Assembly (NCBI RefSeq): GCF_041381155.1
Contig: NC_091135.1
Location: 49,434,086 to 49,498,085 of the forward strand
Source: Argopecten irradians
Taxonomy: Eukaryota; Mollusca; Bivalvia; Pectinida; Pectinidae
Length of the DNA: 64,000 nucleotides
Direction: 5' to 3'
Below the pieces are notes generated by a model. The model made no database searches. It was not told the origin of the DNA and saw nothing but the letters and a program-made list of their open reading frames with translations. Below are positions 37,846-52,800 of the stretch, in pieces; position 1 is the first letter of the stretch; the number at the start of each line of letters is the position of its first letter. The translations under genes and the position numbers were made by a program.

Positions 37846-40800
37846 GTATTAATAATGTTTAATAATAGCTGTAAAACAAGCTGTGAGTACTAATGATTAT
37901 ATTTCAAACACATGTTTATGCTCCCCTGACTAATTAAATATTATCAGTGTACACGTGAAATATAGGCTCGAAATATGCCAAATCATTCCGAACTCTTCCT
38001 AACATCGTCACGACAATCTCGTAGTTGTGAAACCAAGAGAAAATGACAACAATTTGTCGTAAACAAAACATGTGGTCGACCTCAGCAGACTTGATCTATA
38101 AAGAAAATAATGCTCTCACATTACAATATTTCATTTACACAATATTGAATCGCGGCATTATGTGTATTGGATGTTTCAAATACTCGCTCTGTGGACATAT
38201 TCCAGCATGATTTGCTTATATTATTATATGCTTATTATTATAAGGAGAACGTAAACAGAAACATATGCGCTTACGCTAGTTACCTGGATCATCACGTGCA
38301 GGTCGTGTGGACGTGAGTCACGTAATACGATTCGGAATTCCGACAAAACCCGATGGTACTGATCATGGCGGTGATTGAAGGCACTTTATTCAAAACCAAG
38401 AATATATGATCCCTAGATTTCGGCTCTCTTATAGACCTACATATGCGATTTAGAAGATAAATCATCAAGTTACATGTCCATGTCCAAATATCAAATGTTT
38501 AAGCGACATATCAATCCAGTTAAATTAGCATGAAATATAACTTTAACATCACGTTTTCGGATATTTTGAAGAATACACTGTGAAACCCAACAAGTGAATA
38601 TTTTTATAATATAATGTATTTGAGCCACATACGTTGTAATTGTCAGCTATAAACCTTTATCAACATAGGTCATTATTTTATATGCATTTTAATTACTAGA
38701 ACAATGGTGGCCTTAGGAACCCACCCTGCTCAACCTAGCTTATGAACAATGATAAAACATTAACCAATTTGCGACATATCGACCTCCACGCGATCGTTTA
38801 TTAGCCAATGAGAACATTGACAAGTCGTATCATATCTAATATTATTATAATAATTCAAATCAGTGATTCTTAATCCTTTACCATGTTCAGGGGCAATTTC
38901 GTGAACCTCATTTATACTGTAAACAGGTTTCCCCTGTTGTCTATTTCTAAGGGTCGGGGATTTTTGTGTCCCCTCGGGGTGTCTTAGAGGGTTCCGGATC
39001 CATCGGAATGAGTCTTGTAGTCTGGACTACATGTGGCCTGCTTTCCTTGTTTGGTAAGTACAAATGTTTTAGGAAAAAAACTATTCTATCTAGTATGCCG
39101 CTAGATTGATAGGATTGATAGATAGCTTCAATCAGTAAGATGGTAAGTTTTGATTTATGTTATTTTGACTCTATTACACACTTTCATATCGTTGCTTCTT
39201 ATATATTATCTAGGCTGAGCATAATACATCTTAATATTAAACACTCGTATTCATCACACATACGTTGTTAACATGTGATGTCGTACTTAAACCATGTTGT
39301 GCCATCAAGAATCTTCGAAAATCAAATGTAGTTTTATGATTTCATAAGAAACTTGCCTCATCATGGCTAGGAGAGTAAAAAACTTTTTAACTCATTTAAT
39401 AAAATCCCATATGAATTGAACAGTTATTTAAAGTTATATATATGTTCCATAACTGAATGCAAGGTTAGACATGCTTTTTGTTTTGTCTTAATGATAACCA
39501 AACAAACAAAATGTTTTGTCTTCAGCAATGGTCTGACCGCATGCACTCATTTCACTGCACTTTAGATGTACATATAATGATTTTGGTAGTATTGCCAAAA
39601 ATCATTTTCAACTATTTGTACTTTTAAAATTAAACTGTATTGAAAGTATTTTTATTCTCAAAATGTTGGTAACATTTGGTGGTAAATAACAAAAAGTCCT
39701 TCTTGATTCGTGAGTGTGCATAATATAGCACATACAATATTAGTTTAACTAAACCATTCAAAGGCACATTTAATAATGCATTATGCCTTATAAATATTAG
39801 TTACAAGTTTGCAAATTAATGTTTAGATGGAAACATAGCTGTAACGGTCTAATGTACTCAGTTCATTGTACTGTAGTCGTAGTTAAATCATTCATGGTAG
39901 TACTGGCACAATTCATTTTGAGTTTTTATTTATCTTCGTACAATTTAAACTTATATATTTTAAGTATTGTTAAGTTGGTAACTTTTAGTGATGGATAACA
40001 TGAAAAGTTCTCCTTGATGTGTCAGTATAAAAATAACGGCGCATATAAATGTAATATCCTATATATACCGCTCTTGTAGTCTGATGCCATTCTCTTAAGT
40101 TCTAGCTATCACAGGTATAACCCCAAATCAAAGGTTTTTAACTTTTATAATTCATATTTAATTCATGTAAGATATGCATGATAATTAAATGAAGAATGAT
40201 GGCCCTAGAACACCGCTCCTGTGAATTCACCAATTGGGTAATGTGAATTATATGTATTATGCTTTAAAATTGCACACATTCATATCAGTAATATGTGCTT
40301 TGTTAAAACGACCACAGATTTACTCAAATTACATTATAAATGTGTTCAGTTAAAACGTCCTATCTATTTACATCTTCTTACAAAATAACAACATGTATCA
40401 TCTCAACGTAAATTATACGCTGAAATGTAATTAGATTTAAGGATAGGTAAGCTTTATGTCCTTTCCGCTCTATTAATCCTTTATAGTAGCATTTTCCTCT
40501 TTTATAACAAACTGACATTTCCACACAAAAATTCCATATATACGGTCTTTTGCTTCTTTTATCGTATATCTGTTTGAGCTGTCATTGTCTGAGCATTTAG
40601 TTATTAGAATTATCACTTAAATTATTTCAAAATTTGACCTTGTTACCGTACCGTTATTTATTAAAGTGGTAATTTCCACTCCTTATTTGCGTTCAGTATT
40701 TGGGAATGACGCTTTATATTGGCTCACGAAATAAAATAATGACCAAATAGGTTGTGATTGACACTTAAGTTGTGTAGCAATATACAAGTATATATAACTT

Positions 40801-43800
40801 TAAAAGAAAGGCTTGCAATGACAATGATACACTTTGTAATCTCTTGAATACATTGCATAAGTTGCCAATATGATGTTAAACTATATAAAACCAAGCACAA
40901 GGCATACAAATTATGTCTTTAAATTTATTTCCTTCTATAGGAGCCCTTACATATGCAGAATTAGGCACCGTTATCCAGGAATCAGGAGGGGAACATGCCT
41001 ACCTTAAGAGAACGTTTCTGCCAATGGGTTGGCTAGGGAGGCTGCCTGTGTTCATGTTTGATTGGCTGGGAGTGTTCGTCCTCCGTCCTTCTATGTTCGC
41101 CATCATGGCGCTGAGTCTAGGAACGTACGCTACACAACCATGGTACGGTCACTGCCAGGCTCCGGAACATGTCATCAAAATCGTCACTATTATGTCTATG
41201 GGTAAGGTCCGTATCTGTTTGTAAGGTCAGGCTGCATGCCATTTATTTGCTTATATCTACTTCAGTTTAAATGTTACATGGAATAGAGGACATAAGTTGT
41301 TTGTTATGTCCCTGTTATTCCGTGGCGTCTAGGCCAGATATTATACAGAGGCGGGGCCATATATCTCAGATTCGGGTTATTTTGACCCAACACGAGAACA
41401 TCTAGAAGAAGGGATTGGGACAGAAAGAAAATCATTGTATCGTTTAGGGCGTAATAATTGTACCTGCTGCCTCTAAAATTAGCACCGTATTTTTTTGTTT
41501 TCTATCTAACTGACTTTTTCTGTCCAAACGTCCCTTGACAACATCTGAGTTCTGTCCCCTGGCCCTGACACGGCGTGGGTAGTATAATGTGATATGGTGG
41601 GTGTGCTCTTAGGCATCTCTGGTGATAATGGGCGAGAGTTCCTCTTTTCAAAGAGACACAATATAAACATCTCTCAGTCTTCCAAAACCATATGCACCTC
41701 AGATACATTACACGTCGCATACACGGTAGGTCGACTTAAAATTTAAGACCCTGGTTGTTGTTGATATGACGTTTATATAACCAACCAACCATCCATTTAT
41801 GCACATATGTTGGATGAACACCATGGCAACTAGTGTAAACTGTCATTACAATTGAATCAAAGAATCATAAATATTTCAAACACAATTATTTATGAAAAAT
41901 CGTACGAATGATATACTCCTTTCTGCCATTTGTGGTTTAATCTTATGCAGAGTAAATTTATTAAAAAAACTGAGTACAGATGCAAGTCATCATGTGGGGA
42001 TGATATCGTATTGATAATAAATATTGGAGCAAATTAAAACTCAGATACGACTGACGCATTTGTAATTACAGAGCATTTCTATATTGTAAAATGTAACGAT
42101 AATGCAAATGAACAAATAAAAAGGAGTAATAAGTAGACTGTTGTTATTCTGTACAAACATCGCAGAATATATAACAGTGCTAGATATAGACGTTCTATAC
42201 AGGTATGATAATAAGTAACTCAATCATGTGTATACACCCTATTATTCACAGTTTAGATATAAACTTAGCTGGGGTATGGTTAGCTTAACAGAGAAACACT
42301 GAAACCAATGTGGCGATACTCTGGTATTTGCGTGGATTTGCTTAGAATTAAATACAGAAAACCACACTCCGCACGGCCCCGAGATGAGACGGTGTCAAGG
42401 AAGACTAAAGAAGGAAGAAAGAAGCGAAAATAATATATCTCAAATTAAGTTATCTTTTACGATCGATGTAATCAGGCCGACAGTGACAATGCGCACGCCC
42501 TAGCAAATGTATAAACGTAATTTTATTTTGCTAGGATATGATATCATTAGTTGTTTCCAAAAGGAATCATGGTTATGAAATATTAAGACTGTTTAAGAAT
42601 TATTCTAGTGACTTAATTATAAAAATATAACACTAAAGTAGCGTAGCTCCATCCTTATATTGAACAACAGCGCAAGGTTCGTTGGAACAGAAAGGCCATA
42701 TTGAACACGGCTTGTATGAACCTATTGATATCGTTTAAGTGGTCCTAAAACGATCTGATTCGCAAAAGGATGTTGATTAGTTGTCTGGATGTCAACTTCT
42801 ATTATTTAGCCGCTGAAGTTAGAAAGTATTACCAGTATATTGGCATAGACATGGATAGATAATCTTGTTAGGTTCTGTAACTTCATCTTGAGCTATCAAA
42901 ACAGTTTACTTAACTTCACATATTTGCTTTGGGAGATAGTTGGTCATCAAAAAAACACCACCCAAACACTTTACATACAATAATAACACAAATCGTTACA
43001 CTAAATATAAAGTTTCGTTTCTTACAGAAATAGGACGCCATCACGTAATGTGGTCTGGTTCTACGACCCATAAATAAAAACCAGATATCCTCAGCTGTAT
43101 CCCGGGTATCTATTATTGTCACAGCTGTGGGACATACTAACCTAGGTCCTAAACTTACAAACGTAACTCCATCATCCGTTTGTGCAATGGACTAAATGTA
43201 CATTTAATCCAAGATGGTTCCATGAATATTTACTACTTTATTATCCTACTATGCATTGAAACATATACCAAAGTGAGTGATACGTGTATTTTGTCGTGTC
43301 CAATATCGTTGAGTAGTTTCGCATTGCACACTCAATAGCCGTACACAACATATACGGGGATGATAGGCTGCTGAGTAAAATTTTGATATCATTGTTAGTT
43401 TCTTCGACACTTTTGCTTATGTAAGTTTCAGTAAAGTTCGTTTCAGGTTTTGGAATGATATCAACATATAAGTACAAATAATCTTCTCATGTATGCGGCA
43501 AGAAACAAAAATAATTCAGCACCTAAATATAAGATAATCAAATTTACGTCCCAGAAATAGGAGAGTCTAGGGCGTAAGGATCTACTTTGTTAAAAGTTCT
43601 TAAATAGAAATCTTATAAACAAATGGTTTTTTTTTAATTTGGCAACCCAGCAAATATGTCTCATATAGTCAAACAAAACATCACAATAAAGGGAAAGTCG
43701 TAGATGTTTCACCACAATATATATATCCTAAAACTATCAGTTTTTAGCTGGCGGTGTTCTTTTTCATTGAAATTATTTACACCTACTTAACGCAACCAAT

Positions 43801-46800
43801 TTTCGTCCCATAGGCGTGCTTGAAGACAGAAAAAAATCTAAGGATGAATTCTAAATCATTAAGAAATAAACGTTTAATCTCTAAACTCATATTGCATGCT
43901 GTTTTTCTGTCATCGACCGGATGTCGGATGATGTTATTTTACTAAATGTACAGGAATGCGCACTCTATGTCTATGTGTATTTCCCTTTTCAGCTGTGGTC
44001 GGTTGTTTAGAGCCTTGTTTTCATTATTCCAGCCCTTGCTGGTATCATTAATGCCATGAGTGTCAATGCAGCCCTGATGGTCCAGAATACACTGACAGCT
44101 ACAAAACTACTGGCGGCAACTATAATTATTGTCGGAGGCATAATTAAAATCGCCCAAGGTAATACGAGGATAATGCTTTAATTTAATGTTTAGCTGTATG
44201 AGCTAGAATCTTATTCACCTTAATGGGCCGACCCTTCTCACTAGGACGAATATCCTGATATCGGTCCATGAAAAAGACACACTAATACTCCCATACAGCT
44301 CCATGTCTGTGTATTGTGTGGCATGTAATATTTTTGTAATGGGTTAAGACCTGTTGTTCCTCTTAAACTATCAAAAGATTTCTTCACACCACGAGGAGCC
44401 ATATTGTTTGTAAAATGTAGCCTCTACAAACGTAGTATTTATCAAATACACATCACTACGCATTCATGAGAAAGTATCCCTTAATTCCATCAATCTATGC
44501 TCTGACGTTTAATATAAAGCCAAAAGAGCGACGCCTGTGACAAGGCCCAAATTGTGTCCTTTAGTTGAGTAGTCGCCCTTTAGAGGATGATTGGATTTTG
44601 TCCTAGTCCTTATGCCAGTAGCAAGGATAGGCCACCAGAAAATATAGATTTCTAATGATTGTCTACCTTTATGTAAATTATGTCTAACAATATAAAATAA
44701 AGAATATATGTAAACAAATCAATATCAATAAGCGCAAAATGAACCACTTAGTTCACCAGGACTAAATCAGATCCGATAGTCGAGTGTAATGCATTTGTCT
44801 TTGATCTGTAGGGAGCACAGAGTACCTAGGTGAAGGATTTGAAGATACAAAAGAAGATCTATCATTACTTGCGGTGTCGTTTTATAATGGACTTTGGGCT
44901 TATGATGGATGGTAAGGCATTTTCGATTTCTAAACGAATGCACTATTAATTGAAAAAATTATCATTGTTATATAAATTTATTTTGTCCTCAATTATAACT
45001 TATGAAAAATTATACTATACAGTGTTACTATATGTGAACATAAACAATGAGGAAGACTCCTTCGTCGGTTTTCTTTCTCAAAGACTAATGTGTCTGAACA
45101 CCTGTGTTTGAAGAAGCACTTATTAATTAAACAGATCTGTTGTATTGTCATTATTCCGATGATATATTTCAAGTTTACCTTTTTGTATTGGTGTTAATAC
45201 TATCATGATCTAGTATCTAGTTAAATGAAAACTATCATAAAGAGCTTTACAGTAAGTAGAGAATAGACATGCATAAAATGAAAAACGTTTATAAAAAAAT
45301 GAAAAATTAGCAAAGAAAGGCAATAATAATTGTTACTTAAATCTCTAAAATGTCTTCAATAGAAACATAAATTGCTTAAGTCTTGCTGCAACACCAGTCG
45401 AAAATGATGGTTTTTTTTAAATGTTATAGAGGACCAATTGAAGCAAAATCGAATCATTTTTCTACAAAGAGTAATACAATCTCTTTTTTCAGGAACAATT
45501 TGAATTTAGCCACAGCCGAGTTGAAGAACCCGTCGGTGTAAGTATTATTGATACGGTCAACATTACCCACGAATTTTACAAAGTGAACAGTTCAGATCAA
45601 TTGAGTCTGGGTTGTACTTTCGTTAGTCACACCTGTATCTCAATCTTCTGCCCTTCAGATAGGGCGTTAGAAGTATACTTGCTTCCATTATAAATTATCG
45701 TAAAAGGCGACTAAATTTTGCTTTTCTCTTCTTCCCTTGAGCGATCGCCTCTATGATGAAGGCTCTGGGCTCTGTTCCCTGGCCGAGACACACATGTGGT
45801 AGTTTCTGCTCCTGCATAGCTTCGCATAAAAGGAGTGGTGTGACAGATTTGCCTGTTGTCAGTATAATGTGGCCAGATCGGGTGTGTTGCTTGTTATCTA
45901 CGGCGACATACTTAGTGAATTCTATAGACAATGCATACCAATATAAATCAATTGACATTTCAAAAGAGGACAAAAACACTTTTTGGAGGTAGCAATGTAT
46001 AGAAAATGCATGTGATCTAAGTACAGGTGGTATAAAGGTCATCCGAACAGGACCCCTTATGGGATGTTGTCAGATCCTCTATTGGACGGAGTGGTTAGAA
46101 AGATCTTTATTTAAATCAGATTGACATGATGGCTCTGCAGGTAGGGCATTAGAATTGTACCTGCTGCCCCTATTGTGTGATCTTTAAAGGCGACTAAATT
46201 TAGGATCTTACCTTTCTCTCCTTCCTAACTGACTTTATTCTTCCTAAAGTCTCCCTAGACACCGCCTCACTTTTGGCCATTTGTTGAGCGCTTGCCCTTG
46301 GAATGTCGGCTCTTGGTTCTGTCCCCTGGCCGAGACACACCAAAGTCTATAAAGGTGGCTCTTGGTTCTGTCCCCTGGCCGAGACACACCAAAGTCTATA
46401 AAGGTGGTAGTTTCTGCTCCTGCTTAGCGCTCAGCATACTGGTTCGACTGGAACGACTGGTTCGCTCGTTGTCAGTATAATGTGACCGGGTTAGGTGTAC
46501 CGCTTGGTGTCTTCGGCGGCATGCTTCAGTGATATAGCACTATAAAAACGACAAAAGTTCCACTATACAAGTAGACACAACACGAATATACCGAAGTTTC
46601 TCAAAACACGCACCACACACTACATACAGGCAATACACTGCATACATGTGAGGCCGTCCTTACATGGCCCTAGCTGTTCATAGGACGTTAATTGAATCAA
46701 ACAAATAAAGATTGACATGAGATGCCCCTGACTATTAATAGAATATTAATCTAACAAAACAAATAATCTAAATCATTGTTTATGCAAAACTTGCCTCCGT

Positions 46801-49800
46801 TTTAGTGAGAAACAAATAAGGACTATTTCATTAACCGGTTGTAGATTTTCATTGTTGACATTCATATTAATATTAGTCAATCATGTAACAATGAATTTTG
46901 TTTTATCTGTCCATAAAGCAACTCGTGACATTATCGTTTGTAACGGTGCTTCTTATTGGCTGATACACAACGGCCAAATAATTTCATAAAAAAAGAGTCC
47001 CCCACTACATTTTGAAGACATTATTTATAGAAGATTGAATTATTACGATTAACTTGAATGAATGCTTTGGTTATGCAAATAACAAATAAGAGTACACTCA
47101 GACAACTCAGATTCTTGTGTTAAACAATTTATTTGAGTTAATCTCATACGTTGACTGCAGTTATTAAATTTAATTTCTTTATACATTTTATGTCGATTTA
47201 GAAACTTGCCACGATCGATTATGATTGGAATTCCGTTGACGACCATGGTGTACATCCTGGTCAACATTGGTTTCTTCTCTGTCATGTCTAAAGAAGAGGT
47301 CCTACAAGTAGACGCGGTGGCCGTGGTAAGATAATATATCGTATATACAAGACTAACATATCTTATATAAGGTAAGCATACCTTATACAAGGCTAGCATA
47401 CCTTATACAAGACTAGCATACCTTATACAAACTAGCATACCTTATACAAGGCTAGCATACCTTATACAAGGCTAGCATACCTTATACAAGGCTAGCATAC
47501 CTTATACAAGACTATTATACCTTATACAAGACTAGCATACCTTATACAAGACTAGCATACCTTATACAAGACTAGCATACCTTATACAAGACTAGCATAC
47601 CTTATACAAGACTAGCATACCTTATACAAGACTAGCATACCTTATACAAGGCTAGCATACCTTATACAAGGCTAGCATACCTTATACAAGGCTAGCATAC
47701 CTTATACAAGACTAGCATACCTTATACAAGACTAGCATACCTTATACAAGGCTAGCATACCTTATACAAGACTAGCATACCTTATACAAGACTAGCATAC
47801 CTTATACAAGACTAGCATACCTTATACAAGACTAGCATACCTTATACAAGACTAGCATACCTTATACAAGACTAGCATACCTTATACAAGACTAGCATAC
47901 CTTATACAAGACTAGCATACCTTTATACAGCAACTATAAACTAGCATACCTTATACAAGACTAGCATACCTTATACAAGACTAGCATACCTTATACAAGA
48001 CTAGCATACCTTATACAAGACTAGCATACCTTATACAAGACTAGCATACCTTATATAAGACTGCAACATATACAAGACTAGCATACCTTATACAAGACTA
48101 GCATACCTTATACAAGACTAGCATACCTTATACAAGACTAGCATACCTTATACAAGACTAGCATACTTATACAAGGCTAGCATACCTTATACAAGACTAG
48201 CATACCTTATACAAGACTAGCATACCTTATACAAGGCTAGCATACCTTATACAAGGCTAGCATACCTTATACAAGACTAGCATACCTTATACAAGGACTA
48301 GCATACCTTATACAAGACTAGCATACCTTATACAAGACTAGCATACCTTATACAAGACTAGCATACCTTATACAAGACTAGCATACCTTATACAAGACTA
48401 GCTACCTTATACTATACCTTATACAAGACTAGCATACCTTATACAAGACTAGCATACCTTATACAAGACTAGCATACCTTATACAAGGCTAGCATACCTT
48501 ATACAAGACTAGCATACCTTATACAAGACTAGCATACCTTATACAAGACTAGCATACCTTATACAAGACTAGCTAGCATACCTTATACAAGACTAGCATA
48601 CCTTATACAAGACTAGCATACCTTATACAAGACTAGCTATACCTTATACAAGACTAGCATACCTTATACAAGACTAGCATACCTTATACAAGGCTAGCAT
48701 ACCTTATACAAGGCTAGCATACCTTATACAAGGCTAGCATACCTTATACAAGCTAGCATACCTTATACAAGACTAGCATACCTTATACAAGACTAGCATA
48801 CCTTATACAAGACTAGCATACCTTATACAAGGCTAGCATACCTTATACAAGACTAGCATACCTTATACAAAGGCATACCTACTAGCATACCTTATACAAG
48901 GCTAGCATACCTTATACAAACTAGCATACCTTATACAAACTAGCATACCTTATACAACTAGCATACCTTATACAAGGCATAGCATACCTTATACAAGACT
49001 AGCATACCTTATACAAGGCTAGCATACCTTATACAAACTAGCATACCTTATACAAGACTATTATACCTTATACAAGACTAGCATACCTTATACAAGACTA
49101 GCATACCTTATACAAGGACTAATACATACCTTATACAAGACTAGCATACCTTATACAAGACAATATACCTAACCTTATACAAGACTACATACCTTATACA
49201 AGACTAGCATACCTTATACAAGACTAGCATACCTTATACAAGACTAGCATACCTTATACAAGACTAGCATACCTTATACAAGACTACCTTATACCTAGCA
49301 TACCTATAACAGGCATACCTTATACAAGGATAGCATACCTTATACAAGACTAGCATACCTTATACAAGACTTAGCATACCTTATACAAGCTAGCATACCT
49401 TATACAAGAGCTAGCATACCTTATACAAGACTAGCATACCTTATACAAGACTAGCATACCTTATACAAGACTAGCATACCTTATACAAGACTAGCATACC
49501 TTATACAAGACTAGCATACCTTATACAAGACTAGCATACCTTATACAAGAGCTAGCATACCTTATACAAGACTAGCATACCTTATATACAAGATTAGCAT
49601 ACCTTATACAAGACTAGCATACCTTATACAAGACTAGCATACCTTATACAAGACTAGCATACCTTATACAAGCTAGCATACCTTATACAAGACTAGCATA
49701 CCATATACAAGACTAGCATACCTTATACAAGGCTAGCATACCTTATACAAGACTAGCATACCTTATACAAGACTAGCATACCCTTATACAAGACTAGCAT

Positions 49801-52800
49801 ACCTTTATACAAGACTAGGCATACCTTATACAAGACTAGCATACTCTTATACAAGGACTAGCATACCTTATACAAGACTAGCATACCTTATAAATTACCT
49901 TATACAAGACTAGCATACCTTATACAAGGACTAGCATACCTTATACAAGACTAGCATACCTTATACAAGACTAGCATACCTTATACAAGACTAGCATACC
50001 TTATACAAGACTAGCATACCTTATACAAGGCTAGCATACCTTATACAACTAGCATACCTTATACAAGACTAGCATACCTTATACAAGACTAGCATACCTT
50101 ATACAAGACTAGCATTACCTTATACAAGACTAGCATACCTTATACAAGGCTAGCATACCTTAAACAAGACTAGCATACCTTATACAAGACTAGCATACCT
50201 TATACAAGGCTAGCATACCTTATACAAGACTATACATACCTTATACAAAGATAGCATACCTTATACAATAACTAGCATACCTTACATAAGACTAGCATAC
50301 CTTATACAAGACTAGCAACCTTATACTAGGACTAGCATACCTTATACAAGATGACTAGTATACCTATATAACAATACTATTATACCTTAATACAAGAGTT
50401 AGCATACCTTATACCAAACTATCATACCTTATACAAGACTAGCATACCATTCCAAGACTGACTAGACTAGGCTCCTATATACAAGATTGGCATACTAATA
50501 CAAGACTAGCAACCTTATACAAAGGACTAGCATACCTTATTTTATACATTAGACTAGCATACCTTATACAAGACTAGCATACCTTATACAAGACTAGCAT
50601 ACCTTATACAAGACTAGCATACCTTATATACAAGACTAGCATTACCTTATACAATACACTAGCATACCTTATACAAGAACTAGGCATACCTTATACAAGA
50701 CTAGCATACCTTATACAAGATAGGCATACCTTATACAAAAGCATGGCACCGCCTCACTTTTGGCCTTGGAGTTGAGCGTTCGCCCCTTTGAGGAAGGCTC
50801 TGGGTTCGGTCCCATGGCCGAGACACACCAAAGTCTATAACAATGGTAGTTTCTGCTCCTAGTTCGCCTGTTTTCAATATAATATGACCGGGTGGGGTGT
50901 ATTACTTGGTGTCTTCGGCGGCTTGCTTCAGTGATATAACACTATAAAAAGGGCAACAGTTCCACTATACAAGAAGACACAAAACGAACATACCGCAGTC
51001 TCTCAAAACACGCACCTCGCACTTCACACACGCTACACACTGCATACATAGGAGGCCGTCCTTACATTACATGACCCTGGTTGGTAATAGGACGTTAAAA
51101 TAATCAAACAAACAAACAAATCTTTATTGTATCATATTTACATTTTGCCACTGCGACTCCCATTACTCTAATGGTAATCGTGATCTGCATTATGAGCCAA
51201 TAAATGCAGCCTAGACTTGGTGTAGTAATATCTGCATACATGGATATGAGCATTGTTTACTGATACCATGTTAGTCCGCGCAGGAAAATTGGCATTATAG
51301 TTGAATGAACCATTTTGGTTATGAAACTTATGATAAAACCTTTTAAATGTATTGATTATTGAAAGAAAACTGAAAAGCTATTGAAAAACATTGAAATTTT
51401 GTGATCTTTTCCATTTTTATAGGGACTATTTTTTATCACATTGAACTTCGCTGATGAGGTTAACTGACTGAAGCGGGAAATTAAAATGTTCACTCGCATC
51501 TAAATTATGTTTTACTTTGAATAAAAAGAAAGTAAAATGTAAATATAACAATTGAAGGAATGTTAGATTGCATTTATTGGAGAAATAAATGCAATCTTGT
51601 TGGCAGATAAATATTCATAGCGCCCTAACGGGCGCTATTCTATTTATCTGCCACCCAGATTGCATTTATATCTCCAATAAATGCAATCTAACAATCCTTT
51701 AATTGTTAATTAAATGCCGTTACCGATTAGGTATATATTTCACTGCTGGATGTTTTTGTATCCACTCTATCAGGTTGACGTATGTGGCTGCCAAGGAGAG
51801 CCATCTTCCGTACGTTCTCTCCTATATACATGTGTATAGAAAGACACCGCTACCTTCTCTGATATTTACAGTAAGTATATGTATACGGGAATCATATTAA
51901 CAGTATACACACTATACGGCAGTAATGTGTAACATTCAAAAGGAAAAATTAACCCTACTAGAGCATGACCCATCAAAAATCTATGTACTTCTGTAAATAA
52001 CACTGTTCAGTCAGTAGTACCACGATTAAGATATTTCTCTGTAGAGAGATTTGGCACTAATGGCATGTGCAATGACAATCCGCGTGGACATCTCGGCAAT
52101 TCTCTGTAGATACTAATACAACTTACTTCAGTGTATATATACGTGTGTGAGTCTATAAGAGTTATGTCCCTTTATTTGTTTACCTCAAAATATTACTTTT
52201 CAATACTATAAAGATACTCAAGATATTTTATAAACATTTTCTCCACAAACTTTAGCTAATATTCGGTGAGAAAGTGTATAGTATTAGCCTGTTATCCGAT
52301 CATATTGATTGTGCAATCATCAATATCAATGCAATTTGTTGAAATGAAATGAAAATATTCAACAAAATATTTTTTTTAAATAGTGAATGTAGGGAAGGGA
52401 TATGGGAACCAAGATTTACACGTAATGCTTCAGCATTTATTTTTTAATTTATATTCCATTGCCATATCCACATAATCTAAGTTTAAATATATTTGACCTA
52501 AATAGAAATTTACAAATTCAGTATGTTTGAGGAAAACGATGTGCGTCATCCACGCAAATCACAGTAAAATCCGGTCAATGCTGTATTTATTTATTTTCAG
52601 ACGATAATCGGAATCCTTCTTATCCTACCTGGGAACTTAAGCAGTCTTATAGAATTTTTCAGTTTTTCCGCTTGGATGTTTTACGGTCTAGCTGCGCTGG
52701 CGGCTATTATACTGCGGTTTACAGAGCCGGATTTACCCCGGCCCTACCGAGTCCCTCTCATTCTCCCGTCCATTGTTGTCATCGCCTCCATCTACCTGCT

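Larger units (their letters stand above)
41202..44032 (+). other. SLC7 intron 3 with SINE-like copies
   Basis: A 2.8 kb intron. A forward SINE-like copy lies at about 41300-41690 and a reverse fragment at about 42370-42510. No other coding signal; ORFs at 41502-41720, 42041-42223, 42916-43122 and 43241-43477 are chance or repeat. Confidence 0.75.

Noticed and set aside
45695..46042. 115-codon minus-strand ORF
   Set aside because: It is antisense to a SINE-like copy within an SLC7 intron.
47049..47399. 116-codon minus-strand ORF
   Set aside because: It overlaps exon 7 in antisense and runs into the satellite.
47337..50740. CRISPR array
   Set aside because: Units follow each other without spacers and the host gene is a spliced animal gene; it is a satellite.
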